Made by a program: the position numbers and the translations under genes. A DNA stretch of 64,000 nucleotides from Autumnicola psychrophila. Lineage in GTDB: Bacteria; Bacteroidota; Bacteroidia; Flavobacteriales; Flavobacteriaceae. This document shows positions 53,049-62,745 of the stretch, piece by piece (the first letter of the stretch is position 1; every line of letters begins with the position of its first letter). The notes under the pieces were generated by a model. That model searched no databases, was not told the origin of the DNA, and saw only the letters and a list, made by a program, of their open reading frames with translations. The stretch is taken from positions 1-64,000 of the forward strand of contig NZ_JAVRHN010000014.1 in the NCBI RefSeq assembly GCF_031846645.1, read 5' to 3'.

Positions 53049-53081
53049 AGCCACGAAAGTGAAAGGCGTTCGTGGCTTTTT
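53049..53081 (+). terminator. Rho-independent terminator of fumC
   Basis: Stem AGCCACGAA / TTCGTGGCT with an 11-base loop, followed by TTTTCC. It starts 23 bases after the stop. Confidence 0.8.
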
Positions 53082-53209
53082 CCTTTTGAAGCATGCCTGA
53101 AAATGACACTTTTCGGTATTACCGGGGGATTAGTTGTCATATAGTATTGGAATAATAGATTATAATATCGATTGTACCTCTTTCAGCAAATAAGGTTTCC
53201 TGCCATCAT

Positions 53210-53956
53210 TCATTGCTGAGTTAAAATTTTAATGAGCTCCTCTTTTTTTCTAACAGCAACATTTACTGTTGAACCATTTTCAAGTTCTACATATCCGCCT
53301 TTGCCTTTATAATAGCGGTAAACATATTTTAAATTTACGAGATAGGACTGATGAACTCTAAAAAAATTTCTTTTTTTAAGTAATTCTTCCACTTGCTTGA
53401 GAGTCTTAGTCATTGTTATTTTTTTTCCATCGCAAAGAAAAATATCAGTGTAATTGGAATGAGCTTCGCATTTAATAATATTGTCGATCTCAATAAGCAA
53501 GAGCCCATCTGCAGTAGGGACAGCAATTTTATGGAGATCTGGATTCATAATATTAATATTTGTTTTTAAAGCCTCCAGTTGCTGGGATAAATTGTGATAT
53601 TTATTTAACTCGTTAGTTCTGGCTATAGCATTTTTTAATTGCTGCCGGTCTATCGGTTTTAATAAATAATCTATAGCGCTGTAGCGAAAAGCTTTAACAG
53701 CATAGTCGTTATAGGCTGTAGTAAAGATAATATGAAAGTAAAATTCGCTAAGCTTATCCAGGAGGTCAAAACTATTTTCTTCTTCAAGCTGAATATCAAG
53801 GAAGACAATGTCCGGCTGGTAGGTATGTATAGCATCATAAGCTTCAACTACCGTAGAAGCTGTTGCACAAATTTTAATATCTTCAAAATCTGCAAGAAGA
53901 ATTTTTAAGACCTTTATACAGTGCTTTTCATCATCAACTAAAATGGCTCTTTTCAT
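53210..53956 (-). CDS. LytTR-family response regulator
   Basis: 248 residues. Receiver domain (1-120) with acidic pocket VDDEKH (D8, D9), phosphorylated D54 (IVFLDIQLEEE), TTAY and LLKPID lysine. C-terminal LytTR DNA-binding domain (about 145-245: IIKCEAHSNYTDIFL, FFRVHQSYLVNLKYV). Cytoplasmic. Starts 11 bases after the stop of the sensor kinase gene. Confidence 0.93.
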   Translation of the reverse strand: MKRAILVDDEKHCIKVLKILLADFEDIKICATASTVVEAYDAIHTYQPDIVFLDIQLEEENSFDLLDKLSEFYFHIIFTTAYNDYAVKAFRYSAIDYLLKPIDRQQLKNAIARTNELNKYHNLSQQLEALKTNINIMNPDLHKIAVPTADGLLLIEIDNIIKCEAHSNYTDIFLCDGKKITMTKTLKQVEELLKKRNFFRVHQSYLVNLKYVYRYYKGKGGYVELENGSTVNVAVRKKEELIKILTQQ

Positions 53957-53967
53957 AGAGAAAATTT

Positions 53968-55305
53968 TTAGATCATTTTCAAAGGAAGTTTAAGGTCGAT
54001 CAACGTTCCTTTCTTCTTGTCTGTAATTTTTAAACTACATGGTCCTGATTTATGATTGGAATTATTAAGGATTTGGAGACGGTTTTCTGTAAGTCGTAAA
54101 CCCATGGAATTATGGGTTCTAACCTGATGTTCAGAATTTTTTCTTCCCATCCCATTATCGTCTATAATGATGTGTAGAGCTTCCTTTTTTTTAGATATTT
54201 TTAATTTCAGTAAACCCTTTTCATTTTTAGCAAATCCGTGCCAGATACTATTTTCCACTAAAGGTTGTATAAGCATAGGCGGAATGAGCGTTTTTTCCTG
54301 ATTAATATTATCACTAACAATAATTGAATAGCTAAAGCGCTCAGGCATCCGCAGCATTTCAACTTCAATATAAAGTTTAAGTATTCTAATTTCTTCTGCT
54401 AAAGGAATATATTTTTTCTCGGAATTTTCCAATATTGAACGTGTGAGGTTGGCAAAAGTCACCAGGTAATCATCTGCAGTTTCAATATCCTTTTCAGCTA
54501 TGTAATAGCGAATTGCATTAAGGGAATTAAATATAAAGTGCGGGTTCATCTGAGCGCGAAGCGCCTTCAATTCCATATCTGCTACGCGAGCTTCGGACTC
54601 TGCAATTTTGCCGTATTCCTGAGCATCCCGTTGTTTCTTGTATTGATGGTAACCAAAAGTAGCGCAAAGAATTAGGAATAATAAACTACCTACCGCGATA
54701 TAGAGAACTTTATTTTGGAAAGTTAATTCGCCATTTGCTTTACGTTCTGGATTTTCCATTTTAAATTCCATTTTTTTGCGAACAGTTTCAGCTCTCTTTT
54801 CATTTTTTATTAATAAATACTGAAATACAATATGTTCTTTATAGGGCTGTAAAGAGGGTAGATCTCCAATTTTCTCATAGATTTTGCTAAGTACGTGCAA
54901 AGCCATATTTTTTTCTTGTATTGAATTAATAATTATAGCCATGGTCAATGCCTCTCTTACTTGTCGTAGTGTCACTTCAGGCTCTTTATGGTAAATATTA
55001 TGATATTTAAGTATATGCTGTTGGTAATAATTATTAGGAGTTTCCCAAAGTACAGCTTTAACAATAAGAGCATCATTATTTAATAAATTTCCCATTTCCA
55101 GGGCTTCCCTGGAGTAGTTCAAACCATCTTCAGGATTTGGATAAGAGGAAATTTTACTGGCCTGTATAAGTAATTTGAATTTACTTTCAGTTTTCAGGTG
55201 TTTATTTTTCAAAAGGGAATTAATAGGAACAAGAGGTGATTTTTGAACATTAATCTCCCCGGAATATGATCCTAGAATTAGTAGTATAATTAATGCTCTT
55301 ATCAT
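53968..55305 (-). CDS. LytS-type sensor histidine kinase
   Basis: About 445 residues; I use the ATG at 55305 rather than the TTG 33 bases upstream. N-terminal signal or membrane segment, a helical TPR-like periplasmic part, a membrane segment around residues 205-225 (LYIAVGSLLFLILCATFGY), then a His_kinase domain with the phospho-acceptor in AQMNPHFIFNSLNAIRYYI and an ATPase domain (NENGLGRKN-like: DDNGMGRKN). Partner of the LytTR regulator. The signal is unknown. Confidence 0.9.
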   Translation of the reverse strand: MIRALIILLILGSYSGEINVQKSPLVPINSLLKNKHLKTESKFKLLIQASKISSYPNPEDGLNYSREALEMGNLLNNDALIVKAVLWETPNNYYQQHILKYHNIYHKEPEVTLRQVREALTMAIIINSIQEKNMALHVLSKIYEKIGDLPSLQPYKEHIVFQYLLIKNEKRAETVRKKMEFKMENPERKANGELTFQNKVLYIAVGSLLFLILCATFGYHQYKKQRDAQEYGKIAESEARVADMELKALRAQMNPHFIFNSLNAIRYYIAEKDIETADDYLVTFANLTRSILENSEKKYIPLAEEIRILKLYIEVEMLRMPERFSYSIIVSDNINQEKTLIPPMLIQPLVENSIWHGFAKNEKGLLKLKISKKKEALHIIIDDNGMGRKNSEHQVRTHNSMGLRLTENRLQILNNSNHKSGPCSLKITDKKKGTLIDLKLPLKMI

Positions 55306-55400
55306 AAATACCGGGATTACAAGCGTATGCAAAAACAATTAAATTTTCACGCTTAATCCATTCTAGATCACGAAAATTCAGTTAAGGTAAACGCTTACAT

Positions 55401-55453
55401 ATTTATAAGGGGGCACCAGGTTATTTATAACTAACTTAGTGATTTCTAAGGGG
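55401..55453 (+). promoter_or_regulatory. Direct repeats ATTTNTAAGGGG, candidate LytTR sites
   Basis: ATTTATAAGGGG starts at 55401 and ATTTCTAAGGGG at 55442, 41 bases apart (about four helical turns). They lie between the divergent kinase gene and the TonB-domain gene. LytTR regulators often bind spaced direct repeats, but the sequence does not clearly match a known LytTR consensus. Confidence 0.3.
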
Positions 55454-55547
55454 ATAATTAAATATACAAAACTTTTCATCATAACTACACCTTAAAAAAT
55501 ATTTTGCCAGTATACTTAAATACAAACTATTAGGATAATTATTAACC

Positions 55548-57161
55548 ATGAAAAGATTGATCCTGTTATTATTATTAATAGCTGTTTCAGAGACAGCGTG
55601 GGCATTTGTAAATGAGTTGGATCCCTTTAGCTTTATGATGAGGGACTCAATCTTACTCTCGGGTGAACAAGCTAAAGAACTTCAGGGTCTAAACAAAAAT
55701 TTAGGATTTAATGAGAGTATACCAGATTTTTCAGCTAATGGTCTCAATTTCGAAATTGAACTAACAGACATCTTTATGGGAAATTTTGAAGATGTTCCAT
55801 TTAAAAGAGATGAATTGTTTTTTAATTTTTTATTTAACGCTTATGTCACAGAATATGCTAAAAACTGTGACAGTAGCCTTCCGCCCAACAAAATTGAATT
55901 AACTAAACGTGAATGTAGTTCTGAGGAAATTGTAAAAAACGGATACGGAATAACTATAAGAAGAAATTGTGTTAGCTGGAGAACCGTAGGGACAGGTTAT
56001 TTTGCTGCTCCCAAAATGTATACTGCCCTGCAGACTTTAGAGCAATTTCTCTTAGGCAACGTTTTATCTATGGCACAAAATGCCGATGTGATAGGTGCTT
56101 CAGTCAAAATGACGGGAGAAATGAAATCTCTGCACATGGATATGGCAGCCCTTGTAAGGATGAATGGTTGTGATAGCCCGGGTCTCAAAAGGTTTCAGGA
56201 AAACCTCAGATTATTTGCTCATGACCTGCAACCTATGCGCATAGAAAGCATGATTGCCAAAAGAAAAGAAGAGAAAACTGAAGTTGCCATAAACCAGGAT
56301 GTAAAGCTATTGGTGGAAGATCTTGTTTATGAAAATTCCCGGCAATGGAATTTTAATACTTTTCATAAAGGAAGTGTTGACCAGGTGCAAATTGTGACCT
56401 ATGACAGTAAGGGACGTCCCGGTAAACTCACAGCCGAATATTTATTTACAGGCTTTAGTGGGAAAAAGAAAGGTTCAGTCACTGTAACATTTAACAGCAA
56501 TGGGTTTCCATATTGTCTCTACTTTTTTGATTTCCCCAGCACTTGCAGGCCGGCAAGCAGAAAAATAGTAAATACCTATGCTAAAAATGGTTATATGACT
56601 AAGGCTATGCCCAAATTGGTACCAGCTAAAGCTAAAAGCCAGCAATTTACTACAACAGCAAACAATCAAGAAGTACCTATGGACGTGCCTTTTGCTGTAA
56701 TTGAAAATGTACCCATATTTCCCGGTTGCGACAATGAAATAAATAATGCAGCTAAAAAGAAATGTACATCTCAAAAGATTAGTGAATTCATGAATCAGAA
56801 TTTCAACACAAGATTAGGAAACGATCTGGAGCTAAGTGGTATAAACAGGGTTTTCGTTCAATTTAGAATAGACCATAACGGAAACATTGCTGATATTAAG
56901 TCGCGTGCTCCACATCCTGCATTGGGAGCGGAAGCAGAACGTGTGGTTAAACTGCTCCCAAAGATGATTCCTGGTAAGCAGAGAGGTCGACCGGTTGGTG
57001 TACTCTATTCTTTGCCCATAGTTTTTCAGGTTATTAAGAATGAGTCAAAAAAGGAAATTAAGACAACTTCACTAAAAAGAGAAATAAAAAATACTGAAGC
57101 CAAGAAAAGTGTTAGCAGTACAAAATTGAAAGAGCTATTTCATTTGAATAGAGACAAATGA
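55548..57161 (+). CDS. Secreted protein with TonB C-terminal domain
   Basis: 537 residues. A signal peptide (about 1-19, ending WAF) rather than the usual TonB membrane anchor. Residues 20-385 are unrecognised and hold several cysteines. The TonB-type domain (about 390-505) has VPIFPGCDNE, KISEFMNQNFNT, INRVFVQFRIDHNGNI and a YSLPIVFQV end. A Lys/Ser-rich tail (about 510-537) follows. True TonB transfers energy from ExbBD to outer-membrane receptors, but this protein lacks a membrane anchor and so probably only binds partners or the envelope. It faces away from the LytTR/LytS pair and may be under its control. A small secreted gene follows. Confidence 0.78.
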   Translation: MKRLILLLLLIAVSETAWAFVNELDPFSFMMRDSILLSGEQAKELQGLNKNLGFNESIPDFSANGLNFEIELTDIFMGNFEDVPFKRDELFFNFLFNAYVTEYAKNCDSSLPPNKIELTKRECSSEEIVKNGYGITIRRNCVSWRTVGTGYFAAPKMYTALQTLEQFLLGNVLSMAQNADVIGASVKMTGEMKSLHMDMAALVRMNGCDSPGLKRFQENLRLFAHDLQPMRIESMIAKRKEEKTEVAINQDVKLLVEDLVYENSRQWNFNTFHKGSVDQVQIVTYDSKGRPGKLTAEYLFTGFSGKKKGSVTVTFNSNGFPYCLYFFDFPSTCRPASRKIVNTYAKNGYMTKAMPKLVPAKAKSQQFTTTANNQEVPMDVPFAVIENVPIFPGCDNEINNAAKKKCTSQKISEFMNQNFNTRLGNDLELSGINRVFVQFRIDHNGNIADIKSRAPHPALGAEAERVVKLLPKMIPGKQRGRPVGVLYSLPIVFQVIKNESKKEIKTTSLKREIKNTEAKKSVSSTKLKELFHLNRDK

Positions 57162-57215
57162 GTAAAGACTCAAAATTAAATAAAGCCAAAAAATATTAAC
57201 TAAAAATCTCTAATT

Positions 57216-57665
57216 ATGAAATCGAGTTTAAAAATTTTTACCTGCTTTATCAGCTTTGGAATATTCTTGAGTACGACAGAAACCGGGGCCCAGAATCAAG
57301 AACGGATAACGCCCCCCGGCAAGCCTAGTAAAGTTAAAAGTATCGATGACTTTTCAAATCATTGTTTTGAAATTTACAATACTGTATTTGTTTATGACAG
57401 TCTGGTACAAACTGGTGTAGAAATTCCTGCAGAAATAGAAGATGAAATAGCAGCAGATATTGAAGCACGAATCGATAGTCTATCTGATATTGTTCCCGAT
57501 ATGATAGGCGAAGTGGATGGTGCCCCACTTATGCGAAAATTACGAGCTGCAGGCAGTTTAAATAAATCAAGAAAGGCAATTACTTACATGCTCCAGTTTA
57601 CTAAAAAGTATACATTGGGCAATGGGGAAGCTGAAGGAGAAAATATAAGTTCTACTGAAAATTGA
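57216..57665 (+). CDS. Small secreted protein, unknown
   Basis: 149 residues with a signal peptide (about 1-24). The mature part is acidic with EIPAEIEDEIAADIEARIDSL. No family recognised. Starts 54 bases after the TonB-domain gene, so probably the same transcript. Confidence 0.6.
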   Translation: MKSSLKIFTCFISFGIFLSTTETGAQNQERITPPGKPSKVKSIDDFSNHCFEIYNTVFVYDSLVQTGVEIPAEIEDEIAADIEARIDSLSDIVPDMIGEVDGAPLMRKLRAAGSLNKSRKAITYMLQFTKKYTLGNGEAEGENISSTEN

Positions 57666-57759
57666 CCATTTCTCAAGCCAGTTGGAACATATAATTTAAG
57701 CTCTCATCTAACCCAACCCTATTTTGTATTTATAAATATCGCTTCCATTTCACTTCAAT

Positions 57760-57801
57760 TTTGAGGATAATCAGAATGTTTCAAATCCGATTACCCTCAA
57801 A
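57760..57801. terminator. Long hairpin between convergent genes
   Basis: TTTGAGGATAATC and GATTACCCTCAAA form a 13-base stem with one mismatch around a 16-base loop, between two convergent genes. The U-tracts are weak, so a terminator role is only likely. Confidence 0.45.
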
Positions 57802-57841
57802 TTAAATATTACCCCTTCCGGAGTGTCAGTGTAGTAGAGTT

Positions 57842-60800
57842 CTACATTCTGTCCTCTTCCTTTTTTGCCGGGGATTTCTTCGCGTAGTACTTCTGATACT
57901 TCCAGTAAGAAACTGCTCCCAAAACGGAGACCGCCGCAATCGTGTAATAGATAAAAGTTGGTGTAATTACCTTATCCCCACTGGCATAGGAATGCAACCC
58001 GCTAAGGTAAAAGTTAACGCCGAAATAAGTCATCATTATGCTTGAAAAAGCGACTATTGCCATCAAATTAAAGAACCACCTGCCTCTAAGTCCTGGTACC
58101 ATTCGCATATGAATTACAAAAGCGTAAACCATAATACTAATCAGCGCCCAGGTTTCTTTTGGATCCCAGCCCCAGTAGCGACCCCAGCTCTCATTAGCCC
58201 ATTGTCCACCTAAGAAGTTTCCTATTGTTAACATTACAAGACCTACGGTCAAAGCCAGTTCAGTTATAATAGTAATTTCCCTGATGTTCAGTTCCATTCT
58301 CTTTTTGTTTTCAGAAGTAGTAAGAATCATTAAAAGCAATGAAACCACACCCAGAATCATTCCCAGCGTGAAAGGGCCATAGCTCCCTACAATTACCGAA
58401 ACGTGAATCATCAACCAATAAGAATTAAGCACCGGTTGCAGGTTTGCAATAGAAGGATCCATCCAATTCCAATGTGCGATCATGAGGATCATAGAAGTAA
58501 CAAACGCCGTAGATGCAATGGTAAGGTTACTTTTTCTTCCGAATGCAAGACCAAAAAACATTGTTGCCCAGGCAACATAGATCATCGATTCGTAGGCATC
58601 ACTCCAGGGCGCATGTCCGGATATATACCACCTTGCAGCCAGGCCAAGGGTATGAAGAGCAAATAAGATTATAACAACAACAACGCTGCCCTTTATAAGA
58701 CCACGCATAAATTTATTGTCTTTAAGTATTTGGGCAATAACAAAAACGAGCATTAGTAAACCCGCAACCATATACATCCAGAACAGATTTCTGAAAATAT
58801 CGTATTTATTATAGGTGATCTCAGCCTCAACTTTATCTTCTGAAGGCATAACTTCAGAACCAAATTTTTTCTGAAAACTTTTAATGCTACCAAGGAACTG
58901 GTCCGCTCTCTCGTAATTTCCGGTTTCCCTCGCATCCTGCAGCGCATTCATGTATAGCGGCAAAATCTGCTTTGCATAAACGGAATCCATGCCTTTAAAA
59001 GCTGCTTCTTCCACTTCAGGATAGGAGACCCACTTATTATTCTCGTGATTTGGAACCGGAAATATTTTAAGTACTTCTCCCTGCAAAGCCTGATAAAGCA
59101 GATTTACTTTTTTATCTGTTTCTATATAATCCTTCTGAAATTTATTCGGAACTGCCGCCTGGTAAGCTCCTTCCAAATATGACGATAACTTGTAATTCCC
59201 GCTGCTGTCAAAAAAGTCTGTAAGGGCAAGGTATTTTTTCCCTTCTTCCACATCCAGGATATTATGAAGGCTGTCATTTTTCTTTTCCACAAAAATAAGC
59301 GGCACATTATACCAAACCATTGGGTTCTCTGTCATGGAAACCAAAACCTGATCTGAACTTAATCCATTATAACTATCCTTCTTACTGAGTTTTCTTAACA
59401 ATTCCGAAGAATAGGTATTGGCCGGTTTCATACGTCCACCTGCATCCTGAATCACCAGTCGTCCAAATTCAGCAGCATGGTCTTCTTTTACTGCATTTTC
59501 AACAATTAGAGAATCTATTTGCCTGCGCGTATTTTCAATATGTTCATGATCTGTCTGCGTTTCTTGTGCGAATCCGCTAAAACTGGTCGCAAAAAGTAAA
59601 ATAGCTATAGTAGTGAGCTTCTCTTTCTTCAGTTTTATCTTATCGAGTCTTTGTTTAAGTTGTCCAAAACGGGAGCCTTTATCAAACAAGATCCACATTA
59701 AGCCAAGATAGAGAAGAAAATAACCAATATAAGTGATCCAGGTTCCCCAGTAATCGTGATTTACAGACAGAACTGTCCCTTTTTCATCGGGATCAAAACT
59801 GGACTGGAAAAAGCGATAACCTTCGTAATCAAGGATATGGTTCATATAAATTTGATAATCAAAATTTTCTTCTTCCTCATCGACTACTTCAACATTACTT
59901 TGAAAAGAAGAATAGCTATTTTCTGTTCCGGGATATTTTTCAGCAATAAAATCATCCAGTTTAAGAGCAAAAGGAAGTTCTTTTTCTATAGAGCCGTAAT
60001 TAAGGAAAATTTCGAGTCCGGCAAGATCAATTTTTTCAGGCTCGGTGGGAATTCCTTTTCCGCCAAGGAGCGTTACCGTGTGTGATTCGCCCTGAGAACT
60101 CACTTTTAAAGTAACCCCGTCTGGCTGATCCCTCGTTTTCTCTGCTGTTGGTACAATGTCATATTCTCCCCTTACCACAGGCTCGGGAATTACAAATTGC
60201 ATCGTTCCTATATTATAAAGCGAACGCAGCATGAGATTTTGTGTAGAATCTGCTACCAAGGTTCCCCTCGCCTGGTCTGCCATTCTCATGTAGTCCCCTT
60301 CGAATGGAGAATCTATAGTGTACGAGCCATCTTCATTTAACTGAATATTTATAGCTCCTCCCGTAGGATTATTCAGCGTAAAGAGCGTATTGTGGATGTT
60401 GCTCACCTGCCCTTCCTGAAGGTAATGATCGTGTCTTTGCCCACCACCAGATTCTACAATTTTCAGGTATCGCTCTCCATCTTCTGTTGGTACCAGTGTT
60501 TCTTCAGCACCATGAATAAAATTAGTGACTTCAAAAGTTACAGGTTGCCCGTTGTAATCTGTATTTAATTCATAATCATTCTCTGTTTCAGGGGCTAATA
60601 ATACCTCTTCCTGAAGTATCCTTCTGCGTGGTTCACCGTCTATTTCACCATCAAGAAAAAATGTAAAATAGGTTTCCTGGGTGAGAAATTTATTGGTCGT
60701 CTCCCCCTCACGTATAGGCATTATCCCTTCGTAACTTATATAACGTGTAACAAAGGCTCCAATAAGGATGAGAATAAAGGAAAGGTGCAAAACCAATGTT

Positions 60801-61033
60801 GACCATTTTTCCTTTTTTAGAAGCTGATATCTCTTAATATTGCCGATAAAATTAATCACGAAGAAGACCATTATCCCCTCAAACCACCATGCATTGTAAA
60901 TAAGAACCCTCGCGGTTTCAATACTGTACCAGTTCTCAATAAAAGTTCCCAACGCCATGGAAATGGCAAAAACAATAAATAAAACTGCCATTATACGGGT
61001 AGAAAAAATGACAGAAGCTATCTTATTCTGCAT
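57842..61033 (-). CDS. Fused cytochrome c biogenesis protein CcsBA
   Basis: 1063 residues combining ResB/CcsB (N-terminal half, with membrane segments at about 10-30, 45-65 and 75-95) and CcsA (C-terminal half). The WWD-type heme-handling motif is WGRYWGWDPKETWALI, near the C-terminus. The middle holds a large periplasmic part. System II carries heme across the membrane and attaches it to apocytochrome c. The single-protein fusion is common in Bacteroidota and Epsilonproteobacteria. It sits alone here, divergent from the DUF2520 gene. Confidence 0.92.
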   Translation of the reverse strand: MQNKIASVIFSTRIMAVLFIVFAISMALGTFIENWYSIETARVLIYNAWWFEGIMVFFVINFIGNIKRYQLLKKEKWSTLVLHLSFILILIGAFVTRYISYEGIMPIREGETTNKFLTQETYFTFFLDGEIDGEPRRRILQEEVLLAPETENDYELNTDYNGQPVTFEVTNFIHGAEETLVPTEDGERYLKIVESGGGQRHDHYLQEGQVSNIHNTLFTLNNPTGGAINIQLNEDGSYTIDSPFEGDYMRMADQARGTLVADSTQNLMLRSLYNIGTMQFVIPEPVVRGEYDIVPTAEKTRDQPDGVTLKVSSQGESHTVTLLGGKGIPTEPEKIDLAGLEIFLNYGSIEKELPFALKLDDFIAEKYPGTENSYSSFQSNVEVVDEEEENFDYQIYMNHILDYEGYRFFQSSFDPDEKGTVLSVNHDYWGTWITYIGYFLLYLGLMWILFDKGSRFGQLKQRLDKIKLKKEKLTTIAILLFATSFSGFAQETQTDHEHIENTRRQIDSLIVENAVKEDHAAEFGRLVIQDAGGRMKPANTYSSELLRKLSKKDSYNGLSSDQVLVSMTENPMVWYNVPLIFVEKKNDSLHNILDVEEGKKYLALTDFFDSSGNYKLSSYLEGAYQAAVPNKFQKDYIETDKKVNLLYQALQGEVLKIFPVPNHENNKWVSYPEVEEAAFKGMDSVYAKQILPLYMNALQDARETGNYERADQFLGSIKSFQKKFGSEVMPSEDKVEAEITYNKYDIFRNLFWMYMVAGLLMLVFVIAQILKDNKFMRGLIKGSVVVVIILFALHTLGLAARWYISGHAPWSDAYESMIYVAWATMFFGLAFGRKSNLTIASTAFVTSMILMIAHWNWMDPSIANLQPVLNSYWLMIHVSVIVGSYGPFTLGMILGVVSLLLMILTTSENKKRMELNIREITIITELALTVGLVMLTIGNFLGGQWANESWGRYWGWDPKETWALISIMVYAFVIHMRMVPGLRGRWFFNLMAIVAFSSIMMTYFGVNFYLSGLHSYASGDKVITPTFIYYTIAAVSVLGAVSYWKYQKYYAKKSPAKKEEDRM

Positions 61034-61159
61034 AAAAAGTTGTACTTTAAATCGGGTGCAAATTTAAGAAATTTTAACGGTTTTGTAAGACTTCCAACCT
61101 TCAATCTCCTTCCATAAATGTTAATTTTACAACCGTAATTTTTTTGGTAATTTAGCCGA

Positions 61160-61918
61160 ATGATTCAAGTGGTAATTTTAGGCGCCGGAAATGTAGCCAC
61201 ACATCTCTACAAGGCCTTTCAAAAATCTGAAAATATTGAAGTGATTCAGGTTTACAATCATAAGCCTGAAAGATTAATTAGTTTCTCTGAAACCTCTACC
61301 ACTACTGCTATTTCAGAATTAAAAGAAGCTCATATTTATATTTTTGCCTTAAAAGATGATGCTATTCTTGAAATGGCAAATATCGTACCTGACTTTGGTG
61401 CGCTATATTTGCATACATCAGGCGGAATAGGAATGGATGCGCTTTCAAAATTCAGGAATCACGGGGTTTTTTATCCTTTGCAAACATTTTCAGCGAAAAA
61501 ATCTGTAGATTTTACTCAAATCCCAATGTGCTTGGAAGCGAATTCAGATAATAATCTTCAGAAGACGAAAGAACTGGCTGCCGGCATTTCAAAAAAACTT
61601 TTTGAGACCGATTCTGGACAAAGAAAGGCCTTACACGCTTCCGCAGTATTTGTTTGTAATTTTACCAACCACCTTTACACCATTGGGGCCGATATTTGCC
61701 AAAAACATGACCTCTCTTTTGAACTTCTGAAACCATTAATAAAAGAAACCGCTGCAAAAATTGAAGAATTATCTCCTGCAGAGGCTCAAACAGGACCGGC
61801 AATTCGCAATGACCGCGGAACAATTGAAGGTCATCTTGAGTTGCTTACCGAAAACCAGAAAAATATTTACGAACTGCTAACAGCATCGATTTATAACTTA
61901 CATGGAAAAAAATTATAA
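61160..61918 (+). CDS. DUF2520 / Rossmann-like NAD(P)-binding protein
   Basis: 252 residues. N-terminal Rossmann motif VVILGAGNVATHL (GxGxxA) and the helical C-terminal DUF2520 domain (HASAVFVCNFTNHLYTIGADIC, ETAAKI). Resembles F420-dependent NADP reductase-like proteins; the reaction is unknown. First of a set of closely spaced genes ending with maf. Overlaps the next gene by 17 bases. Confidence 0.88.
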   Translation: MIQVVILGAGNVATHLYKAFQKSENIEVIQVYNHKPERLISFSETSTTTAISELKEAHIYIFALKDDAILEMANIVPDFGALYLHTSGGIGMDALSKFRNHGVFYPLQTFSAKKSVDFTQIPMCLEANSDNNLQKTKELAAGISKKLFETDSGQRKALHASAVFVCNFTNHLYTIGADICQKHDLSFELLKPLIKETAAKIEELSPAEAQTGPAIRNDRGTIEGHLELLTENQKNIYELLTASIYNLHGKKL

Positions 61919-62414
61919 AGAATACCTAAACCAGATTACTACTTTTGTTTTTGATGTGGACGGTGTCCTTACAGATGGCTCTGTACAGGTAAGCACTGCC
62001 GGGGAATTGTTACGCACAATGAACATTAAAGATGGTTACGCCCTGAAACTGGCAAAAAATGCAGGTTATACGGTGTGTATTATTTCCGGCGGAAAAAATG
62101 AAGGGGTCAGGATGCGTCTTAGGGATCTGGGAATAAATGATATTTACCTGGGAATTTCTGACAAAGTGGAGCAAATGGATGAATTCTTCGACATTTATGA
62201 CATTAATCCCGATGAAGTTCTCTACATGGGAGATGATATTCCCGATTATTACCCCATGAAGCTTGTAGGACTGCCATGCTGCCCGCAGGACGCTGTAGCC
62301 GAAGTTAAAGAAATATCTAAATATGTTTCCCATAAAAAAGGCGGAAAAGGTTGCGTTCGCGATGTTATTGAACAAGTCCTGAAAGTCCAGGGCAAATGGA
62401 TGGAAAGGGAATGA
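61902..62414 (+). CDS. kdsC: KDO 8-phosphate phosphatase (KdsC-like HAD)
   Basis: 170 residues of HAD type C0, with no cap domain. Motif I is FDVDGVLTDG (D18, D20); motif II is CIISGG; motif III and IV are KVEQMDEFF and YMGDDIPDYYPM. It removes phosphate from 3-deoxy-D-manno-octulosonate 8-phosphate in LPS core synthesis. Overlaps both neighbours (17 bases before, 4 bases ATGA after). Confidence 0.9.
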   Translation: MEKNYKEYLNQITTFVFDVDGVLTDGSVQVSTAGELLRTMNIKDGYALKLAKNAGYTVCIISGGKNEGVRMRLRDLGINDIYLGISDKVEQMDEFFDIYDINPDEVLYMGDDIPDYYPMKLVGLPCCPQDAVAEVKEISKYVSHKKGGKGCVRDVIEQVLKVQGKWMERE

Positions 62415-62737
62415 ACTGGCTTCTATTGATTATCGCCGGACTCTTTGAAGTGGGATTTGCTTTTTGTTTAGGAAAAGCAAAATTCAGCACCGGCAGTACC
62501 AGCACTTTCTGGTTAGCAGGATTCCTGTTTTGCCTTACAACAAGTATGCTGCTGCTTTACAAAGCCACCCAGACATTACCCATTGGAACTGCTTATGCCG
62601 TATGGACAGGAATCGGGGCCGCCGGCACCGCTTTACTCGGAATATTAATTTTTAAAGAACCGGCTCATTTCTGGAGAATATTTTTCCTCAGCACACTAAT
62701 TATGTCCATTATCGGGCTGAAATTTGTTTCCAACTAG
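62411..62737 (+). CDS. SMR-family transporter (SugE/Gdx-like)
   Basis: About 108 residues, four membrane segments. I chose the ATG at 62411 because it overlaps the kdsC stop (ATGA), rather than an ATG 15 bases upstream. The conserved membrane glutamate is E13 (LIIAGLFEVGFAF). PIGTAYAVWTGIGAAGTALLG is typical for the family. E13 spacing fits the SugE/Gdx branch (guanidinium exporter) more than EmrE, but that is not certain. Confidence 0.85.
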   Translation: MNWLLLIIAGLFEVGFAFCLGKAKFSTGSTSTFWLAGFLFCLTTSMLLLYKATQTLPIGTAYAVWTGIGAAGTALLGILIFKEPAHFWRIFFLSTLIMSIIGLKFVSN

Positions 62738-62745
62738 GTGTATTT

